A stretch of DNA of 64,000 bases, taken from NCBI GenBank assembly GCA_030374765.1, contig JARGXX010000028.1:496001-560000 (forward strand), in the 5' to 3' direction. Shown here one piece after another: positions 54,897 through 64,000 of this stretch. Made by a program: the position numbers and the translations under genes. Position 1 is the stretch's first letter. Every line of letters begins with the position of its first letter. The stretch comes from Agarophyton chilense (taxonomy: Eukaryota; Rhodophyta; Florideophyceae; Gracilariales; Gracilariaceae). The notes beneath the pieces were generated by a model that saw only the letters and a program-made list of their open reading frames with translations, ran no database searches and was not told the DNA's origin.

Positions 54897-55812
54897 TGTG
54901 GAGCAAAACCCGGCGACGGGAAGTGCTCTCAAGGTGTTCGAAGCCTTGCTCTCTAGGGGAGGCAGACTCAGAGACAGAGCCCTCCGTTCCACCCGTAGTG
55001 TGGGGTGTAACTCCCACGGGGGATTCCGGCAGTACCGACGGAGGTGAGGGGTAGAAACCGTTGGATCGGGAATGGGTATGGGTATCCCAAAGAATGGGGG
55101 AAAATCCGGCGAAGAGGAAAAACGGGGCGAGGGTCGGGCACTAACAGGCACCGGACCCGAGAACCAGAAAAGGGGCGAAACAACAAAAGAAACCCAATAC
55201 AAGGGCGAAAACCTGTTCTCGAAAGGAAACACAAAAAGCACGCAACAAGTAAGCAGAACCCTCACGGGGTATCGTGCACGCAGGTCGTCTGAGCGGTCCC
55301 AAGGGGGTGGTTGCACGGAACCCAAACGTGGGCACTCTCCAAGTGGAGTCGTGTCCCTACGCAGGCGTTGCTAACCAGAGCCCGTTCCGGGTTGTAAGGC
55401 CGAAACGATGGCGACGAAGAACCTCTAAAGGTATCGAAGACCAACCTTGGTTTCCATTTACTCTGAGCTTCGGACTGTCAGATCTCATCTCCCTAAGTAG
55501 GGCCCACTAACTAAACTCTACAGTAGTGCACACCTGCTCAGGGCCATACACGTGGAGATCCCACTGTCAGGGCCCAAAAGTCCAACGTTCTAACAAATAT
55601 CCGAAAATCGGTTCCAAAATCAAGCCACGTGTATCACGGGGCCAATCCAACCATGGGCCATCCGAATCTTCCCTTCATAGGCGAACTCTAACTAGAAAAC
55701 AGTGCCACCTCAGCACACCTTAGAAGGGATCATAGTCATAACCCTCGGAGGGTTCAATCCTCATTCTATGAGTTGCATCTTCAAGTATCCCCTAACTGGA
55801 CGTTGCTCTACA
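54897..55812 (-). repeat. 5' LTR of Ty3 element 2
   Basis: 916 bp, same termini as the left LTR, one-base indel and about 20 substitutions relative to it. Confidence 0.95.
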
Positions 55813-55847
55813 TGTACCTGAAAACGTAGCCCTGCGAATATCATAGA

Positions 55848-56640
55848 TCATGTTTTGTATAATGCAACAGGCTTGCGCAATATCAAAAAGATTTTCCTTC
55901 TACCACAGTCTTGCCGGACGACATAGAATGTGGAAACGTGCAAACAAATCCAACATACACACTCAACCGACTTCCTAGCTGCAGACTGATGCTTGGAAAA
56001 GAGTCTTTTTTTGGCTGTGCGCGGCTCGCCAAGAGGTTTGCGAAAGAAAAGGTAATCTGGATAGATAGCATCTGCAAGATAGTAAATCCAGGTCAACAGC
56101 AGCCCGAATACGGATGTAGAAGGACGCATAGGAGGCAAGCTTCCATCTCTAACCGCATTGAAGAGCGTACTATGTTCCATGATGGTGGTGTCATTGAAAG
56201 CACTTGGAATATCAACGTTCAGATGCCATTTTCGCAGATGGTCATCGCATACTACCTCCATGCGACAAACGGGCTTTTCGTCCTTGCTCTTGTACATAAC
56301 GTGCCATGCCAGAGAGTAGGTTGCCCATTACAAGGAGACACAATCTTCAGCACTAATGCAATCCCGAAAGCCTAGCCGGCTGTCATATACTGTAACTTCG
56401 TATTCTCGCCAAGTCTAACGTATTCTACAAATGCATTCGCAGAGACGCCCAACGAAAGTTAGCGCAGAGCGGCAGTAATCTTTTGATCGGTTCATGCACG
56501 GGCTCTGCTAATGACATAAATCTTCTTATCGAATTAATCGTCGGCGCGAAGCATGTTTTCGCTTAGTTTTTCGTATAGAGGTTTAGGCATTAAATAGCGT
56601 TTTAAAGCTGTTTCTCTCAAAAGACTGGATTCCAATCCGT
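55848..56640 (-). pseudogene. Plant_tran-type Harbinger transposase relic
   Basis: Minus-strand reading from about 56,640: TDQKITAALR, SLGVSANAFVEYVRLGE, then FRDCISAEDCVSL near 56,360 (first acidic block of the family), MYKSKDEKPVCRMEVVCDD, WHLNVDIPSAFNDTTIM, and YYLADAIYPDYLFF near 56,065 (the LADGIYPxY block). This is the pattern of the 'plant transposon protein' family (PF04827). Several in-frame stops and a C-terminal frameshift make it a relic. It ends about 36 bp from the LTR of Ty3 element 2. It differs from the DDE_Tnp_4-type relic at 42,100. Confidence 0.75.
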
Positions 56641-56802
56641 ATTGCGGCAAAAGTAATCCCGATCGATAAATTTTGCTTCCTGCAGGCGTTGGTAGTCATG
56701 GTTGCCAACTCTGCCCGAGCATGATACAGTGCACGAAATCTGGAGAAAGCCACCACCCTATTTTTCCTTACTGCCATCCACAGTCGGGAACTGGGACTTT
56801 TA

Positions 56803-58053
56803 CAGTAGTCAGTACTTAGAAAACCATTAAAAAACTAGTTGCAGAGCTTTGCAGAACCAGAACTAGCCCACAGTTTTCTGAACCTTACAAAATCCTTAAC
56901 AAGATAGCGAAATCTAAATAAAGGCCAAAACAAAGAAGCACATTTATTTCGTTCAATAATTCGTCATTTCACCCTTTTTCTCTACCACTTGAATACAGCG
57001 CTTCTGTGTAGAGCTGTAAAGTGATTTAATAAACTCTTCGCTCAAATTATTCCAACATTCAGTCACACATTTCAAAAGCGTTCCAACATCTTGGAATTGG
57101 CGCTGATTGGCATAAACAAGGCGTGCTAAAAACCCCCAAATGTTTTCCATAATGATCAAGTCAGGTGACTTGGCTGGCCACTGTAAAACATTTCCGTTAT
57201 GATCAGCCAACCACTTCCTAGTATACACTGAATGGTGTATAGAAGCCTCATCTTGCTGAAAACTAAAATTTTCTCCGATTGTTTCCGCCGCAAATGGAAG
57301 CAATTCTTTCTGCAACACCTTTCAGTACTTCATAGAATCCATTTTACCGACGCCAACAACCAGATTACTTAAACCATAGTAAGAACAAGCACCCCAAAGC
57401 ATCACAGAATCCCCTCCATTTTGTCGCTTAGAAAAACTAATCTCTTTCTTCTTTTTATCATTCCAATAATGAGAAAATCTATATGGCCCATCTAGGTTAA
57501 GTATCTTTTCATCGGAAAAAATGGTTTTCTTCCATTTCGTCATAGAAAACGTCATCTTCTCTCGAGCCCAAATAAAACCTTTTCTTTTTATGTATTTTCG
57601 TCATCATTGGTACTTTCTTCATCTTCCTATAGATGAAATTTGGATCATTATGTAACACTTGTTGTATGTGCCTGACAAAAACCGAGAGAGAAAGATCTTT
57701 ACGAAGTTATCTCTCGGAGCTAGATGAGTTTGATGACGAGCGATGAAGAGCTCTTTTAGCCTTCAAACTCATTTTTTTAGAGGCTTAATAACGTTTGTTG
57801 TAGTTTTCGGGATCTTTGAAAAAGGTTTGGACCACAGTGCGAGAGCGTTCAATTGTTTGAGCAATCTCTCTTTGAGAACAGCAATGAAATGAAGCTGCAA
57901 GTATCAGACCTTTTTCTATATCCGTTAAAGGTTTTCCACGGCCCATTTTTATGTTTTTGGACTTTGAAGTTGTAAAAAGTGTTAAGGAGAATGTTGTTAG
58001 AGCTTTTGTTTTATTCAAAATGCGCGCGCGTTTGTTCAAAGGAAAAAATACTG
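56803..58053 (-). mobile_element. Tc1/mariner element, about 1.25 kb, decayed
   Basis: The transposase reads on the minus strand. An N-terminal helix-turn-helix (MGRGKPLTDIEKGLILAA, REIAQTIERSRTVV) ends near 57,785. After frame changes comes the DDE core: TIFSDEKILNLDGPYRFSHYW near 57,500, FQQDEASIHHS near 57,255 and WPAKSPDLIIMENIWG near 57,150. Ends are proposed at CAGTA... on the left and ...TACTG on the right, each next to TA (56801-56802 and 58054-58055). Beyond those five bases the inverted repeat is weak, so the ends are tentative. The size is typical. Confidence 0.7.
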
Positions 58054-58055
58054 TA

Positions 58056-58699
58056 GTGGACTTAAATTATATTTCGGGGGTGTTTTTTGTACAAAGTGTT
58101 ATCGACAGTGTAGATAGGTAGAAAAGTTTTATTAATGGCGTCTAAAGTGTTTTATTTGTTCTTTTTAAGCGTTACTAGAGAGAAGGTTGAGAGGAACATG
58201 AGAGAAATGGAGTGCATCAAAAAAAGGGGGGTGGCTTTAATTGGATTTCGCGCACTGTATGACAGCAATAAGGGCAGCAGTCTCCAAATCTGAACTATCG
58301 GAGTTGAAGTCAGATGCTGTCATTCCCATTTGGGCGGGAAGGGAAGTAAACGCGGTGGGGGTACTGTAGGTTTAGGTTAATCCCAAATCTCAATTGTTAC
58401 GCTGGCCAATAAACATCGAACACTTGCTAGTAAATTCTAGGTTTAAGCGTTGTGGGTGGGGGTGCTCTTAGGGTTAAGGGTTATGACGTGAGGCTGCGTC
58501 GAGTGTAAGAGAGAGCGGACTGTATGACCACGTCATGTGCATGCAAAGCTTTTTTACTCCAACTCGTAGCCCAAAATGTGTCCGTTCTCCTGCAATTCAC
58601 GCCGCGCAACGGAGATATCTATCGCTTGATGTTTTTGAACATACAGTAAATACGAAGGGTAGTTAAGGTTAACAAGTCTCAAATCTGTAGATACAGCAT
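58056..58699. other. Intergenic DNA downstream of the hydrolase gene
   Basis: No ORF, repeat or RNA gene was recognised. No canonical AATAAA was seen on the minus strand just after the hydrolase stop. Confidence 0.4.
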
Positions 58700-59713
58700 T
58701 TACATCAAACATATGTTGGACTCAGAAGTCTCCGCTAGCCACCGAAGCATGGCGTCGGCAAGATATCCACCAACCTCATCTTGGACAAAGTGGTTCACCC
58801 CAGGATAAAGTGTATGCGGCTGTCCTATCGTTCCTGGAATCAGCTGTCTGAAGTCCTCATAAAACCTCTGTGACAAAATGGTATCAGCTAGTCCCCATTG
58901 CAACAACATTGGGCGAGTCCATGATTTGAGTTGTTCTCTTACGCGTAAGAATCGCTGCACCCCAACGTCAGAGGGACGTAATGGGACAATTAAGGGGAAT
59001 TGACGAGCACCAGCTAGGTACAGCTCGCTGGGAAAGGGCGCGTTGTATGCATCGATTTCACTTTGAGACATGTTGCGACTGTTGACGCTTTGTATGATAA
59101 GTCCCGAATCAAAAGGATGAATCGTCTGTGAAAGGTTTCGCCACGCTTCAAAGTTGGGAATGCCACTTCCGTCCGGCAGAACAGTGTTACCAAGAACAAT
59201 GCGGTCAAATTGACCAGGATCCTCCGCTGCAATTGTCAAACCAATGAGTGCACCCCAATCTTGTAAGAATGCGTGCATTCGGCGAACATTGATAATTCGG
59301 AGAAAAGCGTTCATCCAACTGACGTGTGCGTCGTAGGTATATAGCGCGCGGTTAATAGGCTTGTCAGAGCGCCCGAAGCCAATGAAGTCCGGCGCAATGA
59401 CACGATACCCACCGCGCACGAGAACCGGTATCATGAAGCGGTACAGATAGGCCCAATCTGGCTCTCCGTGCAGAAGCAGAATCGTGCCGTGGGTGGCATA
59501 CCCGGCGTCTGTGTACGCCATGCGAAGGCCGGACACCATGACATAGCGGGCGGTTGTGGGGAAGTCGGAGATGTTTTGGAAACGGGTTGAGGGCGTTCGA
59601 ACGTAGCGAATGCCTTTTGGTGTTGTCCTAATCACATGTTGAGAAGATGCGACGACCAGACTTGAGCGTAAAAACGCGGATAATAGCAGTAGAGTAAATG
59701 GCAGTGAAGACAT
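58700..59713 (-). CDS. Secreted alpha/beta hydrolase, haloalkane dehalogenase-like
   Basis: 337 residues, no intron. Residues 1-23 form a signal peptide (hydrophobic LPFTLLLLSAFL, small residues before SSQH). The fold is alpha/beta hydrolase with HGEPDW at 82-87 (oxyanion region), the nucleophile Asp152 in LQDWG with Trp153 next to it, Asp277 in WGLADTIL as the acid, and His308 in GVNHFVQDE as the base. The HGEPxW plus QDWG signature is that of haloalkane dehalogenase subfamily I, which uses Asp-water hydrolysis to remove halide from alkyl halides; Trp153 is the position that holds the halide. Epoxide hydrolases share the fold but have other neighbours. Substrate is not proven. It is divergent from the downstream gene; secretion suggests action outside the cell or in the wall or vacuole. 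Confidence 0.85.
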   Translation of the reverse strand: MSSLPFTLLLLSAFLRSSLVVASSQHVIRTTPKGIRYVRTPSTRFQNISDFPTTARYVMVSGLRMAYTDAGYATHGTILLLHGEPDWAYLYRFMIPVLVRGGYRVIAPDFIGFGRSDKPINRALYTYDAHVSWMNAFLRIINVRRMHAFLQDWGALIGLTIAAEDPGQFDRIVLGNTVLPDGSGIPNFEAWRNLSQTIHPFDSGLIIQSVNSRNMSQSEIDAYNAPFPSELYLAGARQFPLIVPLRPSDVGVQRFLRVREQLKSWTRPMLLQWGLADTILSQRFYEDFRQLIPGTIGQPHTLYPGVNHFVQDEVGGYLADAMLRWLAETSESNICLM

Positions 59714-61291
59714 AACGCACTTGGATCAGATGATGAGTGTGTAGAAGAGATGGGCTGCCCGGCGAAGCGGTACTTTTATGCGATTTGGAAGCAAGATAAT
59801 GAGGCCCCAAATTTTGATACAGGTATCAAGAGACACGTACGCATGCAGCGTGTACTACGATAGTGACGGGGGTCGCTGGCTATTCTCTGGCTACAGCATG
59901 GTGATGTATCCGCTGCACGTCCTCACTCGCGCAGTGATGTGGAAATGCGCTGAAACAGGCTGAAACGCGTGTGGGGGATGATCATTGACGATCTTTTTCT
60001 GTGCATGCATGATGGCGATCTTGACAGCCGTTATCTGCATATGAATACAACGTTTGTTTTGATACGTGGAATGAGACCGTCGTGATTGTTTTCGGTTTTT
60101 GGAAGACGACGAGACGAAATCCTTTTTTTCGCTGCACTACGAAAGCGAAAGCGCGCACATTAGCGATAAAGGCGAGCAAGGCGAGTCCGGCTCACAGGAA
60201 AAACACAATGAGAACCATTACAGATAGTGTAACAAAAGCTGAGAAAGCCACACACAACTGCCGCTGAGGGAGGATAGAGCTAGACACTAGCTAGAGCCGG
60301 ATTACTTTTGTTTTCGATTTCGTCGAAAAATATCTCCAACGCGGCCTTTCTTTCGGCTTTCTCACCTGCGATACGTAGTCGACACCCACGCGTACTCAGT
60401 GTCACACGCGTACTCAGTGTCACACGCGTACTCAGTGTCACACGCGTACACGTACTGCAGATGGCGGCAGGAAACATAGATTGCTACCGTCCACACGAAT
60501 ACGTCACATTGAGTTCAACACAACAGCATCGAGCCGAAAACAGACCATGGCCAGTGCCAAGTTGGCAACTGCAGCACTAATTTACAGTCTGGAGACGCAC
60601 AAACGGTTTCTTATTGTCAAACCCATCAACACCATCTTCTATACAGCGCGTTTACAACCGAGTTCTCTTCGTTGGGGGTCGATAACTTGAGGTCCTTATC
60701 ATATCCGCAGAGAATCTGAAACAATTCGAGACACACAGCCGTTCGTGAGGGCATTGCTACATTTGACAGTTTTGTGGCAGTGGTCACGTGTCTAACGCGA
60801 ACATGTACGTGTTCTGTCTGACCACCTCGTTCACCAGAATGATGCATCTCCCCCAAGTCAGTACATATCCTATATCTAGCCCCATGCCTTGGTTTTTTTG
60901 CGCTGCTTTTAAAGCATTATTCTTTTGATGACAGTAACAATCTCGCTACTCTCAATAACCTTAAACCTTTATATGCTATGCATTCAGTTTGCGTTGCGCA
61001 GTTCCTATTCGTCCCTTTCTTCTACCTCAATTGGAAAAACAACAAAGGAGTATGTGTCCTGGTGGCTGTCCTGGTGGCTGTCCCGGACACTCAAGCAAGT
61101 GGGGGAAAATACCAATGTCCGGTGTATATGTTGTCACATCACAGCTTCGCTCTTCCAAACACTACTTAAGCCACAGTCATTAACGTCCTGAAATTGTCAC
61201 ACCATGATGACAAGCAACACCGCGGCGTTGTTTGTGCACCAACACTCGTTAACCGGTCATACATCGCTCCAACGATCCCACAAACACCGCC
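59714..61291. other. Divergent intergenic region between the two host genes
   Basis: About 1.6 kb that should contain the promoters of both secreted-protein genes. It contains the 18-bp repeat below. No other gene, RNA or transposon was recognised; short ORFs appear random. Confidence 0.45.
60388..60449. repeat. 18-bp tandem repeat, 3.4 copies
   Basis: ACGCGTACTCAGTGTCAC repeats perfectly at 60388, 60406 and 60424, with a partial fourth copy. It lies in the shared upstream region of the two host genes. Confidence 0.9.
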
Positions 61292-62719
61292 ATGTTTCGT
61301 CTTTCCGTCGCAGTAGTTGTTGCCGCCGTCATTTGGGAGCTTTCTCTAGCCGCAAATCCTGTCTCTACACCCATCATTCACGGTGCACTCAACGTGCATA
61401 CCACAAAGTTTGCTAAACTACCAGACTTCAATCGAGAACCAGCCAGCATTGTCTGTATTGTTCCGCACGCCAACGACATATATGTATGCACCCTTCATGC
61501 CGTGTACAAAGTTAACTACCAAGGAGTTGTTTCTCTTTATTTGGATGTTGCAAAAGCAGTTTCTCTTTACACAGATAGGTTTATTAACTTCTTCAACAAA
61601 ATGCATGGGGGTGTGAGAAGCATTGCCTTTCATCCCCAGTTCTATACGAATGGAAGGGTCTACATTGCTGCGATGGAGTCAAGCCCAAAGAAGCGGTCAC
61701 AATTCTACTACTTGTCTGATGCTGATGACCCGATTGCAGCGGACAGTGTTGTCCTGGAGTTTGTGCATAACTTCGAAACTGGTGTACCGGATGCACACAC
61801 CTACCGCAATGTTTTTCGTGTAGGAATGCCTGTGTTTGACCACCCAATTAAGCAAATGGCATTCTTCGGCAACTATCTATACGTCGCTCACGGAGATGGG
61901 TCTTTTCAATCTGCTACCGCAGGTGGCGGACAGAAAAGGGACGCTCTCGGAAAGATACTTAGGATTAATCCACTTCGACATGGAACATTGCCATTTACCG
62001 TACCACCGGACAATCCGTTTGTCAACAGCCCGTATATGATTCCAGAGGTGTATGCGTTAGGATTTAGAAATCCACATAACATCTGCTTTGGTATGGATGG
62101 AACTATGTATGTGGCAGATGCAGGTCGGGACAATATTGAAGAAATCAATGTCGTGAGGGCGGGAGGAAACTATGGATGGTCTTCACGTGAAGGAACATTC
62201 GTTCACAAGAGCGGTGGTGGGCTTCTCAATGGAGTTTCTTCGCTTCCTGGCGATGATGCAAAGCATGGATTCATCTATCCAGCTGCACAGGTTGGTCACG
62301 AGGGGCGTGTTGGAGCAGGGTTTGTCGGTCAAGCCATCGCTGGAGGGTGCCCCGTGGAGAACGGGTCTCCTATGGCCGGCAACTACTACTATGCTGACTT
62401 CCCAAAGTCTGGAAAGCTGTTCTATTCCACAATCTACGAGCTTAAGACCGCTAGGACGACTGGAAGTCCCTGGCAGCTTTCTCAAGCTCGAACGAGACAA
62501 GCGACAATATTCTATGACCATGACAATAACAATCAAACACCACCAATTCGGCTTAATAGTCTCGGAGATGTGGTGAAATTTGATAATGAAGCTAGGAAGG
62601 GAAGAGCGGATGTTCGAATGGGACGGGGGCCTCATGGAGAGCTGTTCTGGTCGAGCAAGAGCAGTGGACGACTGTACTTGTTCACTTCCTCCGTGCTTGG
62701 CGGACCAGGTGGCCCGTGA
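61292..62719 (+). CDS. Secreted glucose/sorbosone dehydrogenase-like beta-propeller (HHIP-like)
   Basis: 475 residues, no intron. The signal peptide is residues 1-20 (VAVVVAAVIWELSLA). The body matches the GSDH/soluble quinoprotein glucose dehydrogenase fold: GGVRSIAFHPQFYTNGRVYI at 106-125, GGGQKRDALGKILRINP at 211-227, ALGFRNPHNICFG at 255-267 and EEINVVRAGGNYGW at 283-296, with a final propeller strand RMGRGPHGELFWSS at 442-455. Bacterial members oxidise sugars with PQQ; animal and algal HHIP-like proteins often lack proof of activity. The GKILRI and RNP motifs line the cofactor site in active enzymes and are present here. An extracellular role in sugar or polysaccharide metabolism is inferred. 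The start is the ATG giving a complete signal peptide. Confidence 0.88.
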   Translation: MFRLSVAVVVAAVIWELSLAANPVSTPIIHGALNVHTTKFAKLPDFNREPASIVCIVPHANDIYVCTLHAVYKVNYQGVVSLYLDVAKAVSLYTDRFINFFNKMHGGVRSIAFHPQFYTNGRVYIAAMESSPKKRSQFYYLSDADDPIAADSVVLEFVHNFETGVPDAHTYRNVFRVGMPVFDHPIKQMAFFGNYLYVAHGDGSFQSATAGGGQKRDALGKILRINPLRHGTLPFTVPPDNPFVNSPYMIPEVYALGFRNPHNICFGMDGTMYVADAGRDNIEEINVVRAGGNYGWSSREGTFVHKSGGGLLNGVSSLPGDDAKHGFIYPAAQVGHEGRVGAGFVGQAIAGGCPVENGSPMAGNYYYADFPKSGKLFYSTIYELKTARTTGSPWQLSQARTRQATIFYDHDNNNQTPPIRLNSLGDVVKFDNEARKGRADVRMGRGPHGELFWSSKSSGRLYLFTSSVLGGPGGP

Positions 62720-62800
62720 TCGAACGTCGAGATGAAAATGGTGTCTCGAATGTAACGACATGCACAACCAAGAGCTGCGTAACAGTTTCCGATACTGACC

Positions 62801-62806
62801 AATAAA
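62801..62806 (+). promoter_or_regulatory. Polyadenylation signal AATAAA
   Basis: Lies 82 bases after the stop codon of the dehydrogenase-like gene. Confidence 0.55.
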
Positions 62807-63409
62807 CGCAAGAGTTGCTGTGATTCTCGAGCCAAGGGTGGAACCGGCTGCCGACAAATGGAAGCATAACATTGGATTTGTAAACAGTTGTGAAGTTACA
62901 CTTTGCAGGAGAGGATGGTGATTGCTTCATCCTGTGCGCCTAGCAATGCCCCTTTATCCAGAACCACAAATCTGGTTTTACAAAAGTTACGACGTCACGT
63001 GCTTTCTCTTGTAAACACTGAAGAGGGCAGGCGGTTCAGAAATGGAAGTGTTGCGGTTTGGACTGTGGGAAAGAGACAACTACCCTGTACGCGATTTTCA
63101 AAAGCGCAGCAATGCCGCTTAGATTCAGTTGCGTGACATCGGTGGTAGTGCGGTAATAGAGGTGGAGGTGAATAAGGTTGATGTTTGCAACTGTAAACTG
63201 ATGTCGAGAACGATGGCGTGTAACAAGACTGCGAGAAAATGTTGCGGGAAACGTATGGCTGTCAAGATTTCGTTGAGCTTGGTACAAACGACACAAGAGG
63301 TCGGCAGAGTAAGGATAAGGTTCCATGTTGTATCGGAAATGACATCTTGTAATCCTTATCTGTTGCTTATCTGTTGTTAAGTGGAATCCTCAAATGAACA
63401 TGAACCTTA
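62807..63409. other. Intergenic DNA
   Basis: No gene or repeat recognised. Confidence 0.4.
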
Positions 63410-63840
63410 TCAATCTCCGGTTGCCCTCCTATGCTCGTTATCTTGCCCAGTTTTGCATTCTACAGTATGGAGTACTTTTTGACCTGATGACGACTTGTGT
63501 GTAGAACTGCGTTTGCAAATCTCCGAGATCAAGGGTTGCAGCTTGAGCTTGAGGTCACGCCGTAGGAAACGCTCAAACACCTTACTCGTGTTGATTATAT
63601 CGTTTTGAGAAGCAACACAAGGATGTTGCGGTACTTGTATGGTTGACAACGCTTTTTTCGATTCAGTTTTTCTTTCAATAGAATCGAGTACACGTCTACA
63701 TTATATGTGTATCTCTTCTTCTTCTTTATTATGGGTATACCAGTCTCATTCCTACATAGTACATAACGTTCTTTTTTCAAAGAAACGTTCTCTCTCGAAG
63801 TAGGCCAACACCTTCTCTGGCCATTTTCAGATAATTTCAC
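63410..63840 (-). pseudogene. Frame-broken unrecognised coding remnant
   Basis: Two overlapping minus-strand ORFs (63,840-63,595 and 63,649-63,410) look like one coding region with a frameshift near 63,680; the downstream part reads through HPCVASQNDIINTSKVFERF and is Lys/Arg-rich. No family was recognised. It could be retroelement debris or the edge of a gene. Confidence 0.3.
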
Positions 63841-64000
63841 TTATCGACATTCCCCTCCTCTCTCGCGGTGACGGTAGCATATTTCGTCGTGTAGAAGCTC
63901 TGTTTGGGTATCGCAGCACGAAATGTTCCACATTGCTGATGATACCTGGGCTACAAAGACAGTATCACGTTGTATGATGAAAGGACGGAGACGCGTGTAC
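63841..64000. other. Right edge, nothing recognised
   Basis: No ORF or repeat visible. Confidence 0.3.

Larger units (their letters stand above)
45783..55812 (-). mobile_element. Ty3/gypsy element 2, full length but defective
   Basis: About 10.0 kb on the minus strand, with LTRs of about 915 bp, a primer-binding site, a polypurine tract, gag, a damaged pol and a long antisense ORF between pol and the 3' LTR. The LTR pair differs at roughly 22 positions by eye (about 2.4 percent). No target duplication is found (ATTGT on the left, TGTAC on the right). The flanks belong to two different transposons, so the present copy may be a recombinant of two insertions. Confidence 0.92.

Overview
This window looks like transposon-rich DNA from a nuclear genome with few or no introns. 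The most likely source is a multicellular red alga of the Chondrus type. That is an inference from the intron-free host genes, a secreted dehalogenase-like hydrolase and the dense, varied transposon load; no single sequence proves it. No rRNA, tRNA, CRISPR or bacterial operon features were seen.

Layout. (1) 1-1,000: a broken retroelement gag/protease on the minus strand. (2) 1,185-7,550 and 36,490-44,222: the two arms of a large inverted duplication, about 29 kb apart. Each arm carries a MYB/SANT-like gene relic typical of PIF/Harbinger transposons and an open C2H2 zinc-finger gene. The right arm also has the body of a PIF/Harbinger-like DDE transposase relic, which is deleted from the left arm. 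(3) 7,550-10,129: unassigned DNA and a second gag/protease relic. (4) 10,130-19,394: a complete Ty3/gypsy chromovirus with near-identical 563-bp LTRs and a perfect 5-bp target duplication, disabled by a nonsense codon, a frameshift and a lost integrase catalytic Asp. (5) 19,400-22,330: a small C2H2/U1-type zinc-finger gene, a minisatellite and a Tc1/mariner fragment. (6) 22,339-30,619: a Ty1/copia relic whose gag is split by a second, complete copia element of the same family (25,114-30,232). Both encode a Tudor-like module between integrase and reverse transcriptase. (7) 31,475-34,170: a DIRS-like relic with reverse transcriptase, RNase H and tyrosine recombinase. (8) 34,746-36,910: small unrecognised ORFs. 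(9) 44,239-45,780: a TA-flanked MITE and a piggyBac-like transposase relic. (10) 45,783-55,812: a second Ty3/gypsy element on the minus strand, with an RT deletion and a long antisense ORF (434 codons plus a second ORF) preceded by its own TATA-like box. (11) 55,848-58,053: a Plant_tran-type Harbinger relic and a Tc1/mariner element. (12) 58,700-62,719: two intact, divergently transcribed host genes, a secreted haloalkane-dehalogenase-like hydrolase and a secreted glucose/sorbosone-dehydrogenase-like beta-propeller. (13) 62,720-64,000: no clear gene.

How it fits together. At least eight transposon superfamilies have piled up here by nesting. Relative ages can be read directly: copia B is younger than copia A; the 664-bp Harbinger-type MITE in the right arm is younger than the inverted duplication, because the left arm keeps the empty TAA site; Ty3 element 1 has the youngest LTR pair. 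The features that best reward follow-up are the antisense gene inside Ty3 element 2, the Tudor-bearing copia family, the DIRS-like element and the duplicated zinc-finger gene.
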